Assembly (NCBI GenBank): GCA_947446575.1 | Contig: CANFHC010000013.1 | Span: 25,167-89,166, forward strand | Reading direction: 5' to 3' | DNA: 64,000 nt | Source: Bacteriovoracaceae bacterium | GTDB taxonomy: Bacteria; Bdellovibrionota; Bacteriovoracia; Bacteriovoracales; Bacteriovoracaceae | Shown here: positions 18,119 through 29,700 of the stretch, piece after piece | How the letters are laid out: each line of letters opens with the position of its first letter | Numbering within the stretch: position 1 is the stretch's first letter | Notes under the pieces: generated by a model | Databases searched by the model: none | What the model saw: only the letters and a program-made list of their open reading frames with translations | What the model was told of the DNA's origin: nothing | Position numbers and translations under genes: made by a program

Positions 18119-18604
18119 ATGGATTTAACAACCCGGAAATCGAGCACTGTATCACCGTTCTCGCGCAGTAGAATTGAAGATGAATTCGCTTCTTTTCAAA
18201 AAGAAATGAATTCTCTAATGAATAGTTTTTTTAACAGAGGAGAAATCTCTACCCCTCAACTTTTCAATTCAAGTTTTTATCCGGCAATTGATCTAAAAGA
18301 AAAAGACAATAAGTATATGCTGGATGCAGATGTTCCTGGGATAAACGAAGGAGATATCGACATTGACCTTCATGATAATATTTTAACAATTAAAGGTGAA
18401 AGTAAGACAGAAAAAGAAACTAAAGAAAGTGGATATATGTGCGTTGAAAGATCACATGGAGCTTTTCGCAGAGATGTTTACCTAGATGAAGAAGTAGATC
18501 AATCAAGTGTAAAAGCTGAATTAAAAAATGGTGTTCTCCATGTCGAACTTACTAAAAAAGAGCCGAGTAAAACAAACCATAAAAAAATTCCAATCAAGCA
18601 TTAA
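18119..18604 (+). CDS. Small heat shock protein (Hsp20/alpha-crystallin)
   Basis: The 161-residue holdase binds unfolding proteins. The alpha-crystallin domain runs from about residue 50 (YPAIDLKEKDNKYMLDADVPG) to 145 and includes the conserved GVLHVELTK strand near the end. A C-terminal IPI (KKIPIKH) is the usual I-x-I oligomerisation motif. The ATG at 18119 follows GGAGG by 6 nt; the open frame extends upstream without a ribosome-binding site. Confidence 0.95.
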   Translation: MDLTTRKSSTVSPFSRSRIEDEFASFQKEMNSLMNSFFNRGEISTPQLFNSSFYPAIDLKEKDNKYMLDADVPGINEGDIDIDLHDNILTIKGESKTEKETKESGYMCVERSHGAFRRDVYLDEEVDQSSVKAELKNGVLHVELTKKEPSKTNHKKIPIKH

Positions 18605-18666
18605 AATAAAGTTTAAATAAATTCAGCAGGTCTTACGATAATTGCTTTTTTCGTTATGAAAAAAAT

Positions 18667-18693
18667 AGGGCATTCAAGAAAATTGGATGCTCT
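18667..18693 (-). terminator. Intrinsic terminator downstream of the SDR gene
   Basis: An 11-bp stem with two G-T pairs and an AAAAG-type loop is followed on the minus strand by TATTTTTTT. It lies just beyond the stop of the SDR gene. Confidence 0.75.
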
Positions 18694-18703
18694 ATTAATA
18701 CTT

Positions 18704-19405
18704 TTACCAATTAAGTGATTTTCCATCGCGAAAAAATCCACCCGTTGGCCCATCATCAGGAAGTTCCGCTGCCCATAAAATACTTTTAGCACCAAGGACA
18801 GGTGATCTTCCACCAGCTCCTCCCATTTCGGTCGCGCACCATCCGGGACAAACAGAGTTAACCAAAATTTTATTTGTTTTTAATTCTCCGGCCACTGTTT
18901 TTGTAAGCGCATTGAGTGCTGCTTTGGAAGTTGCATAAGCTGGTATACCACCAGTTAGGCCTGCAATTGAGCCAGCTTCACTTGAAACATTTACGATGCG
19001 ACCCTGGGTAGATTTTAAAAGCAATGGTAAAAAAGTTTTTATCATTCTCCAAGGCCCATAGAAATTTGTTTCCATCGTGACTTTGCATTCGACTTCGATA
19101 TCGGCGTTAATGGCTTTTTGCCAAGTATCGTAATTAATTCCTGCGTTGTTGATTAATATATCGAGAGAGTCAATTTCCGAATTTATTTTTTCAAATGCTG
19201 CTTTAACAGATCCTGGATTGGCGACATCAAGTTCAACAAGTCGAATATTTTTCTTGAAATCACCAAGTGAGTTATAAGCGACTTCAGCTTTCTTTAAATC
19301 CCTTGCCGTTAAAAAAACTTGAACACCACTACTTGAGAGAAGTTTAACGACTTCAAAACCTAATCCTTTACCAGCACCTGTGACCAAAGCTGTTTTATTT
19401 TTCAT
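18704..19405 (-). CDS. Short-chain dehydrogenase/reductase, carbonyl-reductase-like
   Basis: The 233-residue Rossmann-fold oxidoreductase has the cofactor motif TGAGKGLG at 9-16, NNAG at 86-89 and the catalytic Y157/K161 in YATSK, with serines at 141-142. FLTARD after the second strand suggests NADP preference. The overall order and the long insertion near 95-110 resemble carbonyl reductases; the substrate is unknown. The ATG at 19405 gives the standard N-terminus (MKNKTALVTG); a long upstream open frame overlaps the divergent gene and was rejected. Confidence 0.88.
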   Translation of the reverse strand: MKNKTALVTGAGKGLGFEVVKLLSSSGVQVFLTARDLKKAEVAYNSLGDFKKNIRLVELDVANPGSVKAAFEKINSEIDSLDILINNAGINYDTWQKAINADIEVECKVTMETNFYGPWRMIKTFLPLLLKSTQGRIVNVSSEAGSIAGLTGGIPAYATSKAALNALTKTVAGELKTNKILVNSVCPGWCATEMGGAGGRSPVLGAKSILWAAELPDDGPTGGFFRDGKSLNW

Positions 19406-19451
19406 CCAAAAAGATTGCCCCAACTCAACTAAAAATGCTAATCTAATCCCT

Positions 19452-20015
19452 ATGCATTCTTTCAAAAATCTTTGGGACGTTCTCCTTATTTTTCTTATAC
19501 CTTTTGGTGGAGGAATTCCTGGGGGAGTCATGCTCGCGCAGAGTCGAGGCATAGCATGGCCTACGATGATGTTTCTTTATTTACTATCGGACGTAATTCT
19601 AGCCTTTGCATTTGAACCAACGATGCACCTTTTGATTAAGTACGGCAAAAACGTACCAATACTTGTTCGCATGGGCGAAGTCATGAAACTCGTAATCGCA
19701 AAAACGATGGAGCATTATGGAAATAGTTCAGGAATTTTCGCTCTCATTATGATCGCTTTCGGTGTTGACCCAATGACAGGAAGGGCCGTCGCTCTTGCTG
19801 CAGGTCATGGTATTATCATGGGATGGATTGTTGCGATTACAGGCGACATGATTTATTTTTCTCTTCTCATGGTCTCAACTCTTTGGCTAAAAAGTATTAT
19901 TGGTGATGGAACGTCGACCATGATCATCATTTTTATATTCATGATGATTTTTCCAATTGCACTTCGCCGCATCCAGGAAAGGTTTAAAAAAAATGAATCC
20001 AACAGAATCAAATGA
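19452..20015 (+). CDS. Integral membrane protein of unknown function
   Basis: The 187-residue protein has about five hydrophobic segments: near 8-25, 35-50, 90-110, 112-135 and 145-165. A glycine-rich FGGGIPGGV occurs after the first helix. No catalytic motif is recognised. The ATG at 19452 gives the N-terminus MHSFKNLWDVLLIF. Its 3' end overlaps the next gene by 23 nt, which suggests coupling. Confidence 0.7.
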   Translation: MHSFKNLWDVLLIFLIPFGGGIPGGVMLAQSRGIAWPTMMFLYLLSDVILAFAFEPTMHLLIKYGKNVPILVRMGEVMKLVIAKTMEHYGNSSGIFALIMIAFGVDPMTGRAVALAAGHGIIMGWIVAITGDMIYFSLLMVSTLWLKSIIGDGTSTMIIIFIFMMIFPIALRRIQERFKKNESNRIK

Positions 20016-20205
20016 ACTCATAAAATTAAAGACATTCGAAATGCCCTACGGAAAATACAAAGGGGTGAAGCTCATCGATTTACCTGAGCCCTATGTCGTG
20101 TGGTATTATGGTCAGGGACTTCCTCAAGGTGAACTGGGGAAATTACTCGGTCTTTTGTATGAAATAAAATTAAATGGACTTGAAGACTTAATTAGAAAAA
20201 TTTAG
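19993..20205 (+). CDS. DUF3820 family small protein
   Basis: The 70-residue protein carries the whole DUF3820 pattern: MPYGKYKGVKLIDLPEPYVVWY followed by GLPQGELGKLL and YEIKLNGLE. The family is widespread and uncharacterised. Starting at the ATG at 19993 places it overlapping the membrane protein gene by 23 nt. Its stop overlaps the convergent secreted-protein gene by 4 nt. Confidence 0.85.
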   Translation: MNPTESNELIKLKTFEMPYGKYKGVKLIDLPEPYVVWYYGQGLPQGELGKLLGLLYEIKLNGLEDLIRKI

Positions 20206-20633
20206 GGACGATGGCAAACGGCATCGCTTACACCAGCACTCACCAACTCATCTTGATCCTCATGACAAAGTTTATTACTATTAGGATTTAAGTAAGCTAC
20301 AATTGATCGATGCTTTTGCAGATTAGTAAAAGTTAAGTTATCAAGTTTTTTGCCGTTATATAGAGCATACGTAGAAGATTTTTTATTTTCACATGAATAC
20401 GATTCTTCGCCTCTAAATCCAAAACATTTCCAACCTGCCGATGCGTAGAGTTCTGCTTTGCTCTTTCCTTGGATTTTGCACTTACTTTCACTAAGTGTTT
20501 CCATTGCGACAATAATTGATTGTGATCTGCCTTCAAGAGTTCTTTTGCACATTGAATACGTTGTCGTTCGACCTGCTCCAAAAGCTAAGTTCGTATTAAC
20601 CAAAAGAAAAATGAGAAAGAAAATTTTAGGCAT
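20202..20633 (-). CDS. Secreted cysteine-containing protein of unknown function
   Basis: The 143-residue precursor begins with a signal peptide (MPKIFFLIFLLVNTNLAFG). The mature chain has six cysteines, probably forming disulfides in the periplasm. No family is recognised. An in-frame GTG five codons upstream is an alternative start; neither has a convincing ribosome-binding site. Confidence 0.65.
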   Translation of the reverse strand: MPKIFFLIFLLVNTNLAFGAGRTTTYSMCKRTLEGRSQSIIVAMETLSESKCKIQGKSKAELYASAGWKCFGFRGEESYSCENKKSSTYALYNGKKLDNLTFTNLQKHRSIVAYLNPNSNKLCHEDQDELVSAGVSDAVCHRP

Positions 20634-20827
20634 GTAATAAGATTTCACAGATATTCTTATATAGTCAAGAGATCAAGAGGATGAATTTCTCCAAAATTGT
20701 AAAATTTCACTAGAGCAATAACCTTCTGAGCAGAAATAAATATCGTCTCGCATTTTCAGAATGATCAACGTTTCAAAAAAACTAACAAAATGATTGGTTA
20801 TCAATAAGGGGCAATTTAAAATAAAAA

Positions 20828-20845
20828 AGCCACCCGAAGGTGGCT
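20828..20845 (-). terminator. Minus-strand intrinsic terminator without an assigned gene
   Basis: AGCCACC and GGTGGCT form a 7-bp stem. Read on the minus strand the loop is TTCG and the stem is followed by six T's, an ideal terminator. No recognised gene lies upstream on that strand before the rhomboid gene; two tiny overlapping frames (16 and 15 codons, 21015-20919) are the only candidates. Nothing else is evident in 20649-21101 except the palindrome at 21060. Confidence 0.75.
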
Positions 20846-21059
20846 CTTACAGCTTGTAGAGAACAAAAAGTACTTCAAACTAAAAATACAATTCTCAACC
20901 TTAAGTATATTTTGCGAAAAACAGCTGCAGTAACTCTCTGCTTTTCATTACTCTCTGATTAGGTATAAAGCAGGAACAATGCCAAACCGGAATTTCATTA
21001 AAAATCTTCTAATTATAAGTTTTATTAAAAATTAAAAATTAAAAAAGGGACATTATGGG

Positions 21060-21071
21060 ATAGGGCCCTAT
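21060..21071. promoter_or_regulatory. 12-bp perfect palindrome upstream of the rhomboid gene
   Basis: ATAGGGCCCTAT reads the same on both strands and lies about 75 nt before the rhomboid start. It is a possible operator; the only support is its symmetry, its GC core in AT-rich surroundings, and its position. Confidence 0.3.
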
Positions 21072-21134
21072 GGAAATAAGCACGTTTTCAAAAAAAATGT
21101 TTTGTGCAAATATTTTTTTAAGAAGGAGAACTTT

Positions 21135-21740
21135 ATTATTTCAAGCAGCGTCACTTTGAAAATTATTTATTTAAACATCTTCATATTTCTAGTTTGGAAT
21201 ATATATGGAGTTATTAATCCAAACTTCATGATAAATAATTTTTTAGTAAGCTGGAATTCACTCGTTCAAGGAAGAATTTGGACTGTCGTGACTTCAGTAT
21301 TCTCTCATTCAATGCTTTTGCATATTTTCCTTAATATGTTTGTTTTGTTTAATTTTGGAATAATAGTAGAAAACTATTTGGGCCAATGGAGATTTTTTAT
21401 ATTTTACCTAGTTGCGGGAATGTCAGGATCTTTAATGCATACAATAGTGTGTGCATTTATTTTAAATCAACCAAACGTAATGGCACTGGGGGCTTCCGGC
21501 GCCATTTCGGGAGTATTGATTCTTTTTGCCCTACTAAACCCTAAAGAAATAATTTTTCTTTTTGGAATTATTCCTCTGCCTGCCATCTGGGCTGCAATTC
21601 TCTTTATGGGTATAGATGCCTATGGATTATTTAATCAAGCTAGAGGTGTTATGTCCCCCATAGGCTATGGGGCACACTTAGGTGGAGCTATGGTTGGAAT
21701 TATATATTATTTTGTTATTCGCTTATCCAAAATCAACTAA
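21135..21740 (+). CDS. Rhomboid family intramembrane serine protease
   Basis: The protein (201 residues from the ATT at 21135) has six hydrophobic helices. The catalytic serine is in GASGAISG and the catalytic histidine is in GYGAHLGGAMVG; the HSMLLHIFLNM motif matches the family's conserved H-x4-HxxxN region. It cleaves membrane proteins within the bilayer. The ribosome-binding site AAGGAG at 21123-21128 is followed 6 nt later by ATT, with no ATG, GTG or TTG near. The only in-frame alternative is a TTG at 21102, upstream of that site. The ftsH gene starts 9 nt after the stop. Confidence 0.88.
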   Translation: MISSSVTLKIIYLNIFIFLVWNIYGVINPNFMINNFLVSWNSLVQGRIWTVVTSVFSHSMLLHIFLNMFVLFNFGIIVENYLGQWRFFIFYLVAGMSGSLMHTIVCAFILNQPNVMALGASGAISGVLILFALLNPKEIIFLFGIIPLPAIWAAILFMGIDAYGLFNQARGVMSPIGYGAHLGGAMVGIIYYFVIRLSKIN

Positions 21741-21749
21741 AGGATTCAA

Positions 21750-23588
21750 ATGGCTAAATTAGAAGAATCTCAATTCAAAAAGATATCACCAAATATTTTT
21801 TTAATATTTCTTCTTTTATTATATTTTGCTTGGCCAAACAAGTTTTCTCAAACCAATTCAAAATGGCTCCAAATACCTTATAGTGAATTTCAGAAGTTAT
21901 TAGCAGAAAAGAAAATAGATGAACTAAACATTTCTGATAAAAATATTCGAGGAAAATTTACCTATCAAAGAACAGATAAGAAAGTTTATTTTACAACAAA
22001 CAGAATTGAACCAGAATTGGCCAAAGATCTTGCAAAGTCGGAAGTAACATATTCTAGAGATGCAACCAGTAATATTTTTGAAGGAATATTAGCATGGGTT
22101 TTCCCTATAATATTATTTTATCTCTTTTGGGTTTATCTAATAAAAAAATCGGTTGATAAAGGAGGCTTTACTGGCGGATTAATGTCTATAGGGAAAAGTC
22201 GAGCCAAACTATATGTTGAGACCGATGTTAAAATAACTTTTTCTGATGTCGCAGGTGTTGAAGAGGCGAAAGCTGAATTGCGTGAAGTTGTCGATTTTTT
22301 AAAAAATCCTGAAGAGTATGGAAGACTGGGAGCCCGAATGCCGAGAGGAATTCTTCTTATCGGTCCACCGGGAACTGGAAAAACACTGTTAGCTAAATCT
22401 GTAGCTGGTGAAGCTCAAGTTCCATTTTTTTCAATCAGTGGATCTGAATTTGTGGAACTCTTCGTTGGCGTTGGAGCAGCAAGGGTTCGCGATCTTTTTG
22501 TCCAAGCAAAAACAAAAGCACCATGCATAGTTTTTATAGATGAACTCGACTCACTTGGAAAAACACGTTCTGGAATTGTTGGAGGAGGCCTTGATGAAAA
22601 AGAGCAAACACTGAATCAACTCTTAGCGGAATTGGATGGTTTTGATACAGCTTCTGGTGTTGTCATTTTAGCGGCAACGAATAGACCTGAAACATTGGAT
22701 CCTGCACTGTTGCGTTCTGGACGTTTTGATCGACAAGTTTTAGTAGATAAACCTGATAAAGCCGGAAGAATTGAAATATTAAAAGTTCATATCAAAAAAA
22801 TAAAAATTGATCCAAATATAAATCTAGAGCATCTGGCAGCCCTTACCTCTGGTTTTACTGGAGCAGATTTAGCTAATTTGGTTAATGAAGCTGCACTCAC
22901 CGCGACTCGAAAACATTCGGCACTTATAACTGAAGATGATTTTACGATGGCAATAGAAAGGATTGTTGCCGGTCTAGAGAAGAAAAATAGAATTTTCAAT
23001 GCCAAAGAAAAGCAAGTTATAGCTTTCCATGAAATGGGCCATACGATACTCGCGATTGCCATTCCAGGAAATGATAAAGTTCATAAAGTATCGATTATAT
23101 CCAGGGGAATAGGTTCATTAGGCTATACGATACAAAGACCTTCTGAAGATAGATACATCATGACGAAAAAAGAGCTCTTAAATAAAATAGTTGTCTTGCT
23201 TGGTGGAAGGGCTGCTGAATTGCTAATTTTTAATGAGCTCTCAACAGGAGCAGCCGATGACTTAGTAAAGGTGACAAATATCGCTGAAGAGATTGTAACA
23301 AAATTTGGGATGAGTGAAAATTTGGGTCCAGTTGTTTTTGAAGAACAGAATAATCCCTACATGCAAGGAATGATGCAAAATAATTTGCACCGCTTAAGAA
23401 GTGAGGATGCTGCTAAAATGATTGATATCGAAATGAGAAATATCATTGAAGATTCTTTTCAGAAAGCAATTGCGATACTGAGTAAAAACCGAGCCACCTT
23501 AGAAGTGGGTGCCAAGCTTTTGTTAGAGAAAGAAACTTTAGTTGAAGAAGATATTAATCATCTAGCAAGCACAGTTATTCATAATTAA
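21750..23588 (+). CDS. ftsH: ATP-dependent zinc metalloprotease FtsH
   Basis: FtsH degrades membrane and short-lived soluble proteins at the inner membrane. The 612 residues show transmembrane helices near 13-29 and 110-132 with a small periplasmic domain between. The Walker A GPPGTGKT is at 205-212, a Walker B IVFIDELD and the second region of homology [18 protein letters not shown] are clear, and the zinc motif HEMGH is at 427-431. It directly follows the rhomboid gene, so the two probably form a membrane quality-control operon. Whether this is the cell's only FtsH cannot be told here. Confidence 0.96.
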   Translation: MAKLEESQFKKISPNIFLIFLLLLYFAWPNKFSQTNSKWLQIPYSEFQKLLAEKKIDELNISDKNIRGKFTYQRTDKKVYFTTNRIEPELAKDLAKSEVTYSRDATSNIFEGILAWVFPIILFYLFWVYLIKKSVDKGGFTGGLMSIGKSRAKLYVETDVKITFSDVAGVEEAKAELREVVDFLKNPEEYGRLGARMPRGILLIGPPGTGKTLLAKSVAGEAQVPFFSISGSEFVELFVGVGAARVRDLFVQAKTKAPCIVFIDELDSLGKTRSGIVGGGLDEKEQTLNQLLAELDGFDTASGVVILAATNRPETLDPALLRSGRFDRQVLVDKPDKAGRIEILKVHIKKIKIDPNINLEHLAALTSGFTGADLANLVNEAALTATRKHSALITEDDFTMAIERIVAGLEKKNRIFNAKEKQVIAFHEMGHTILAIAIPGNDKVHKVSIISRGIGSLGYTIQRPSEDRYIMTKKELLNKIVVLLGGRAAELLIFNELSTGAADDLVKVTNIAEEIVTKFGMSENLGPVVFEEQNNPYMQGMMQNNLHRLRSEDAAKMIDIEMRNIIEDSFQKAIAILSKNRATLEVGAKLLLEKETLVEEDINHLASTVIHN

Positions 23589-23730
23589 AACCTATAGCAA
23601 ATTTAGAAAACATGAATCGCTATAGAAGTTGGCTGATCATAAAAATCCGTCTATGTTACACTTGCCCGTCTAAATAGTTCTCTTGATAATTCCTCACTAT
23701 TAAAAACATTTTTTTCGAAGTGATCAAACT

Positions 23731-26700
23731 ATGAGAACAAAAATTCAATATGAACTTGACGAAAAACCAATACGTGGAGAAATCTTTAGCCCTGAACGGC
23801 TTGAGCAATTTGCCGTATACTTGGCCGAAAACACTCAGACACTTAATAGTAAAATAAAAATCAATCTTCATAAACGAATTGAAGAAAACTATCAAATTTT
23901 TTTGCAAGTTTATAAAACACTTATTAATGACCTTAACAATAATCACGAAATCCCCCCTGCGGGGAGTTGGTTAATTGATAATCACTACATTATTGAAGAT
24001 CAAGTAAGAGAAATTCGAAAAGATTTGCCTAAAAAATACTACCATGAGCTGCCTAAAATCAGTGGAGGTGAATTAAAAGGCTATCCAAGAATATACTCAA
24101 TGTCCTTAGGATTGATCGCTCATTCAGATAGTCACTTAGAAATAGAAACTCTCAAACGTTTTGTGAAATCCTATCAAACTGCAACGTGTTTAAAAAGTGG
24201 AGAAATTTGGGCAATTCCAATCACTTTAAGAGTTGTATTGCTTGAAAACTTAAGACGTTTAATAATAAATATCATTGGTCGCCATGAAATAAAAATTAGC
24301 ACAACTCATTTAGCTGAAAATATCCTTCAAAAAAAAATTTCATTAGAAAGTTTTGAAAATGATTTAAATCGAATCATTAATGGAAATAACAATTCAGACT
24401 ATATTTGCTTAGCTCAAATATCTAAGCAACTTCGTGATCAAAACAATGAAGTCTATCCAGCAATGGCTATTATAAATAATTATATTTATGGAAGAAAACT
24501 AACCATTGATGAAATTATTCATCACGATCATCTCCAACAGGCGATAGACCAAGTCTCAATCGGTAACATTGTTACCAGTATGCGTTTATTATCTAGCATA
24601 GATTGGCGCGATTTTTTTGAGGAAGTCAGCGTTGTAGAGCCCGTGTTGCATGCTGATCCTGCCGGCTATTATAGTCAAATGGATTTTAATACTCGTGATC
24701 GTTATCGCCATGTCATTGAAAAAATTGCTAAACAAACTGAAGTCGATGAATTGAGTATTGCAACTAAGGTTATCGCTTTTGCCAATGAGTCCCTAAAAGA
24801 GAATTCAAGCGATCAAGAAAAAGCACATATCGGTTACTATTTAATTGGTGAAGGACAAAATCAATTAGAAGAGGAATTTGTCTATACTCCTAATATTAGA
24901 GAGAGGATTCAAAAATTTATTCTCGGCAATCCAAACTTAATTTATTTTGGGTTATTTATTATTCTGCAAGCGTTATTCATATTCTGTATTTTATTTTTCT
25001 CAAAAAGTATTTCTAAACACAATATTGGGTATTTATTTATCGCTCTTTCTTTTATTCCTGTAAGTGATACGGCCATAAGTCTTTTAAATTTAATTATCAC
25101 TAAAGCAATTCCTCCAAGAATTTTGCCAAAATTAGAATTCAAAAAAACAATTCCATCATCGTCAAAAACATTTGTAGTTATTCCAACTATTTTTAGTAAT
25201 CAATTTTCTGTTACTAAATTAATTGAAATCCTTGAGGTTCACTACCTCTCTAATATCGATCCTAATCTTTATTTTGCCATTTTAAGTGATTTCAAAGATT
25301 CTAACAATCAAGTTGAACCTGAGGATCAAGGGATAATAGATCTCGCAGATAAGTTAATTTCGGAACTCAATAATCGATACTGTAAAAAAAATCCTCAATT
25401 TTATTTTTTTCATCGGCCTAGACTTTGGAATGAAGGAGAATCAAAATGGATGGGATGGGAAAGAAAAAGAGGAAAGCTAGAAGAATTCAATCAATTTCTA
25501 CGAATGCCTTCAAGTTCTATTTTTTTAAAATGCGCAAGTGATAAAACTTGGGATCATGTACTTTTTGCACAAATTAAATATGTCATAACGCTGGATTCAG
25601 ATACCAAAGTTCCTAGAGAATGCCTAAAAAAACTTATAGGCACTATCATGCACCCAATGAATGCTCCTCAATTCAATTCCGACTTAAAAAAAGTCACAAG
25701 AGGCTACACTATTCTTCAACCGAGAATAAGTATTACTCCCACAAGCTCAACTCGATCATTTTTTTCTAAAATTTATTCTGGTCATACTGGAATCGATCCC
25801 TACACAACAGCAGTCTCTGATATTTATCAAGATCTTTTTGCTGAAGGGAGTTTTGTCGGTAAAGGCCTCTACGTTGTAGATGCTTTTAAGCAATGCTTAG
25901 ATGGGGAAATAAAAGAAAATACTATTTTAAGCCATGATTTATTTGAAGGTCTTTTTTCGAGGACTGCTCTCGTTACTGATATTGAGTTTTTAGATGATTA
26001 TCCAAGTCACTATGATGCATTTGTAAGAAGGTCGCACAGATGGATTAGAGGAGATTGGCAAATTTCAAAATGGATTTTTTCTTCCAATAAAAAGCGTTTT
26101 ACAATTATTTCTCGTTGGAAAATATTTGATAATTTAAGACGCAGTCTTGTCGCTCCCCTATTGGTAGCAAGCTTATATTTTTCTTTTATTACGATCAATC
26201 AATTCCCGATGGCATTCTGGTTTCTACTCTTCATTTTATACTTACCAGTTGCCGTTCAAGTGACAAGTGATTTTTTCTGTCGTCCATTTGAACTCAATTT
26301 TATCAATCATCTTAAAAATATTTTTAGTGAATTAAAAATTAAACTGACCCAAGTTACCCTCTCCGTAATTTTTCTTCCTCATCAAGCCTACACCAATCTA
26401 GATGCAATAATTCGGACATTATACCGCTTGTGTATATCAAAAAAGCATCTCTTGGAGTGGACAACTGCTGCTGAAACGGAGTCAATGATTCTCTCAAAGA
26501 ATTTGCCATCCCTTTTTATTATTATCCCTACTGAATCTTTTGTGCTTTTTACAACCTTATCTTTAGTGTTAGTCAAAACGCCATTATCCTTTTTGGTTGC
26601 AACTCCATTTCTACTTATGTGGTTTTTCTTCCCTTCAATTTCTCATCACATAAGCAAAACAAAAAGAAAAACGAAACATTTATTAGATAAAGATGAGATT

Positions 26701-29700
26701 TCAGAATGCCGTCTTTTAGCGAGAAGGACATGGAATTTTTTTGAAACTTTTGTCACGGAAAATGATAATTGGCTTGCCCCAGACAATTTCCAAGAAGATC
26801 CGAAACCAGTTATTGCTCACCGAACATCTCCGACCAATATGGGGGTGCTACTCTTGTCAACTGCTGCTGCTTACGATTTTGGTTTTTTAGGCTCATTCGA
26901 ATTATTGGATCGGCTTGAAAAAACGCAAACAACACTTGATAGTTTAGAGAAATACAAGGGGCATTTCTATAATTGGTATGACACTACAAATCTTAAGCCA
27001 CTCTACCCAATCTATATTTCCACTGTAGATAGTGGTAACTTAGCCGCTTATTTGATTACATTAAAAAGCTTTTGTCTAAATTTAATAAATTGCCCATTTA
27101 TCGAAGAGCAAGTCTTAAATGGCTTCCATGATACTTTTACTATTATCAAAGAAGAATTAAATAAAATTAATCCTCGCTTTTTAATTTCACCACTCGTTAC
27201 CCGTCATCGTGAACACAATGAATGTCATTTAATTTTAGATAACTTACTCATAAACCTCAACATACCAAAATCAATCACTGATTGGTTTCTATATAGTGAA
27301 AATATTAAAATTAACCTTTCAATTCTATCTGATCTTCTAATGACACTCGCTCTTGAACATGGAGAAAAAAAATTTAGAGAAATTACTCATTGGATTCATT
27401 GTGCTGAAAAGATGCTCAATCAACTTTTTTTAAAATTAAATTCATTTTCGCCAATAACAAGCGCTGATCTTGATATTTTAAAACATTCCGTTCAAGGATC
27501 TGAAGAATTCTTAGAGAAAATTCAATCTCATTTTAACGAACTTCATCCGATGAAGGCTTTACCCACAGTCTTTCAAGAAGGAATCAACTTATTATTAGAA
27601 TTTAAAAATACTATTTCAATCCTTCCCGATGGCATTGAACGGCATTTTGAAGTTTTATTATCAAAAATAAATTATTCTCGCACTTTTTGTCTTAGCTACT
27701 TAGACCGCATTCAATCCCTTGCCGCTCGCTATAATTTTATGGCCCTCTCTTTTGATTTTAAGTTTCTTTACAATCAGGAAAGAAAAATATTTTCCATTGG
27801 ATATAATTTAACTGAATCGAAAATGGACAATTCCTATTACGACCTACTTGCCTCTGAGGCTAGACTTGCAAGTTTTTTTGCTATCGCCAAAAGTGATGTT
27901 CCACTTGAGCATTGGTTTCATCTGGGCAGACAAATGAGTTCGGTTGGAGGCAACCGAGCGCTCGTATCTTGGTCAGCTTCAATGTTCGAATATTTAATGC
28001 CACTTCTTATTATGAAAAATTATGACAATACTCTTCTCTCTGAAACATATGTTTCAGTCGTTGCTGCTCAAATAACTTATGCTAAAAACTTTGGACTGCC
28101 TTGGGGAGTTTCTGAATCTGGATACAATGCTCGCGATCTGCTGCAATTTTATCAATATGGGCCTTTTGGAATTCCAGGCCTGGGTTTAAAGTATGGCCTA
28201 GCTTCAGATCTGGTCATTTCACCTTACTCTTCAATTCTCGCTTCAATGATTAACTCAAAAGAAGCTTTGGAAAATATCAAAAAATTAAAAGAAGCAAAAG
28301 CTTATGGTAAATATGGTTTTTACGAGGCTATTGATTATACAACTGATCGCCTACAGAAAGGGCATAAGAATTCTATCGTAAAAAGTTTTATGGTTCATCA
28401 TCAAGGAATGGTACTCATTTCGCTCGACAATGTTCTTCACAATAATATTATGCAAACCTATTTTCATTCTGACTCACTTGTAAAAGCTGCGGAACTCCTC
28501 TTACAAGAAAAAATCCCACAAACTATTGACTTAGTTCCTCATCACCAGGAATCCCTCCCGGCCATAAATCAAAATTTAGATTTTACGAGTGGAGTTCAAA
28601 TTTATAAACAGGTTAATCCTCCTTTTCCATGTTCTCATATTTTGAGCAACGGATCTTATACCGTCATGTTAACCACAACTGGTTCAGGATTTTCTCAGTA
28701 TCAAAACTTGGCCATAAGCCGATGGACTGAAGATTCTACTTTGGAATCTAAGGGAAATTTTATTTTCTTTCATGATAATACTAATAACACATCAAGCTCC
28801 ACCACTTTTCAACCAATGCGAGATAATGAGCAGTCCTATGAGACTTATTTTTCAGAACATAAGGTGGAATTTTTTAAATATGATCCAAATATAACCTTAC
28901 ATACAGAAATTATCATTTCCCCTGAGGATCATGTTGAATTACGAAGAATTACTATTAGTAATAATTCTCAAATTGAACGTAATGTAGATATTACCAGTTA
29001 CATGGAACCAGTACTCGCTAGAGCTAAAGATGACAATGCCCACCTAACTTTCAGTAAACTATTTTTAGAAACTGAATTCATTGACAGTAAAAGTGCATTA
29101 TTGGTTCATCGAAGAAAACGTTCTAATGAAGATAAAGAAAGATGGGGCATTCATGTCGTTGTGACTAATGCAGCAGAATATTCACCAACAGAATATGAAA
29201 CTGATCGCATGCGGTTTGTAGGAAGAGGGCACACACTTTCAAGCCCCAAAGTGATTGTAGACAATCTCACGCTCTCCAATACCACAGGAACAGTTTTAGA
29301 TCCCGTGCTCTCCCTTAGAAAATGTTTAACCATCCCAGCTCGATCTAAAGTTAAAATTTGTTTTTCAACAGGTATTACAGAAAGCCGTGACGAAGCTTTA
29401 AGAATAATTGACAAGTATCATGACATTCACGCTTTTGATCGCGAACAAGATTTATCTTGGACTCAAACTCAGTCTGAATTGCGGCATCTAAAAATTGAAA
29501 TTGATGATGCCCATTTATTTCAAGAACTAGCAAGTGTCCTAATATTTTCTAATCCATTAATGAGACCAATTTCAGAAAACTTAAAAAAGAATCACAAATC
29601 GCAAGATGGACTATGGGCATTTGGAATAAGCGGGGACATCCCAATTTTGACTATTAAATTAAAAGGAGAAAGAGACCTTCCAATTGTTAAAATGCTTTTA

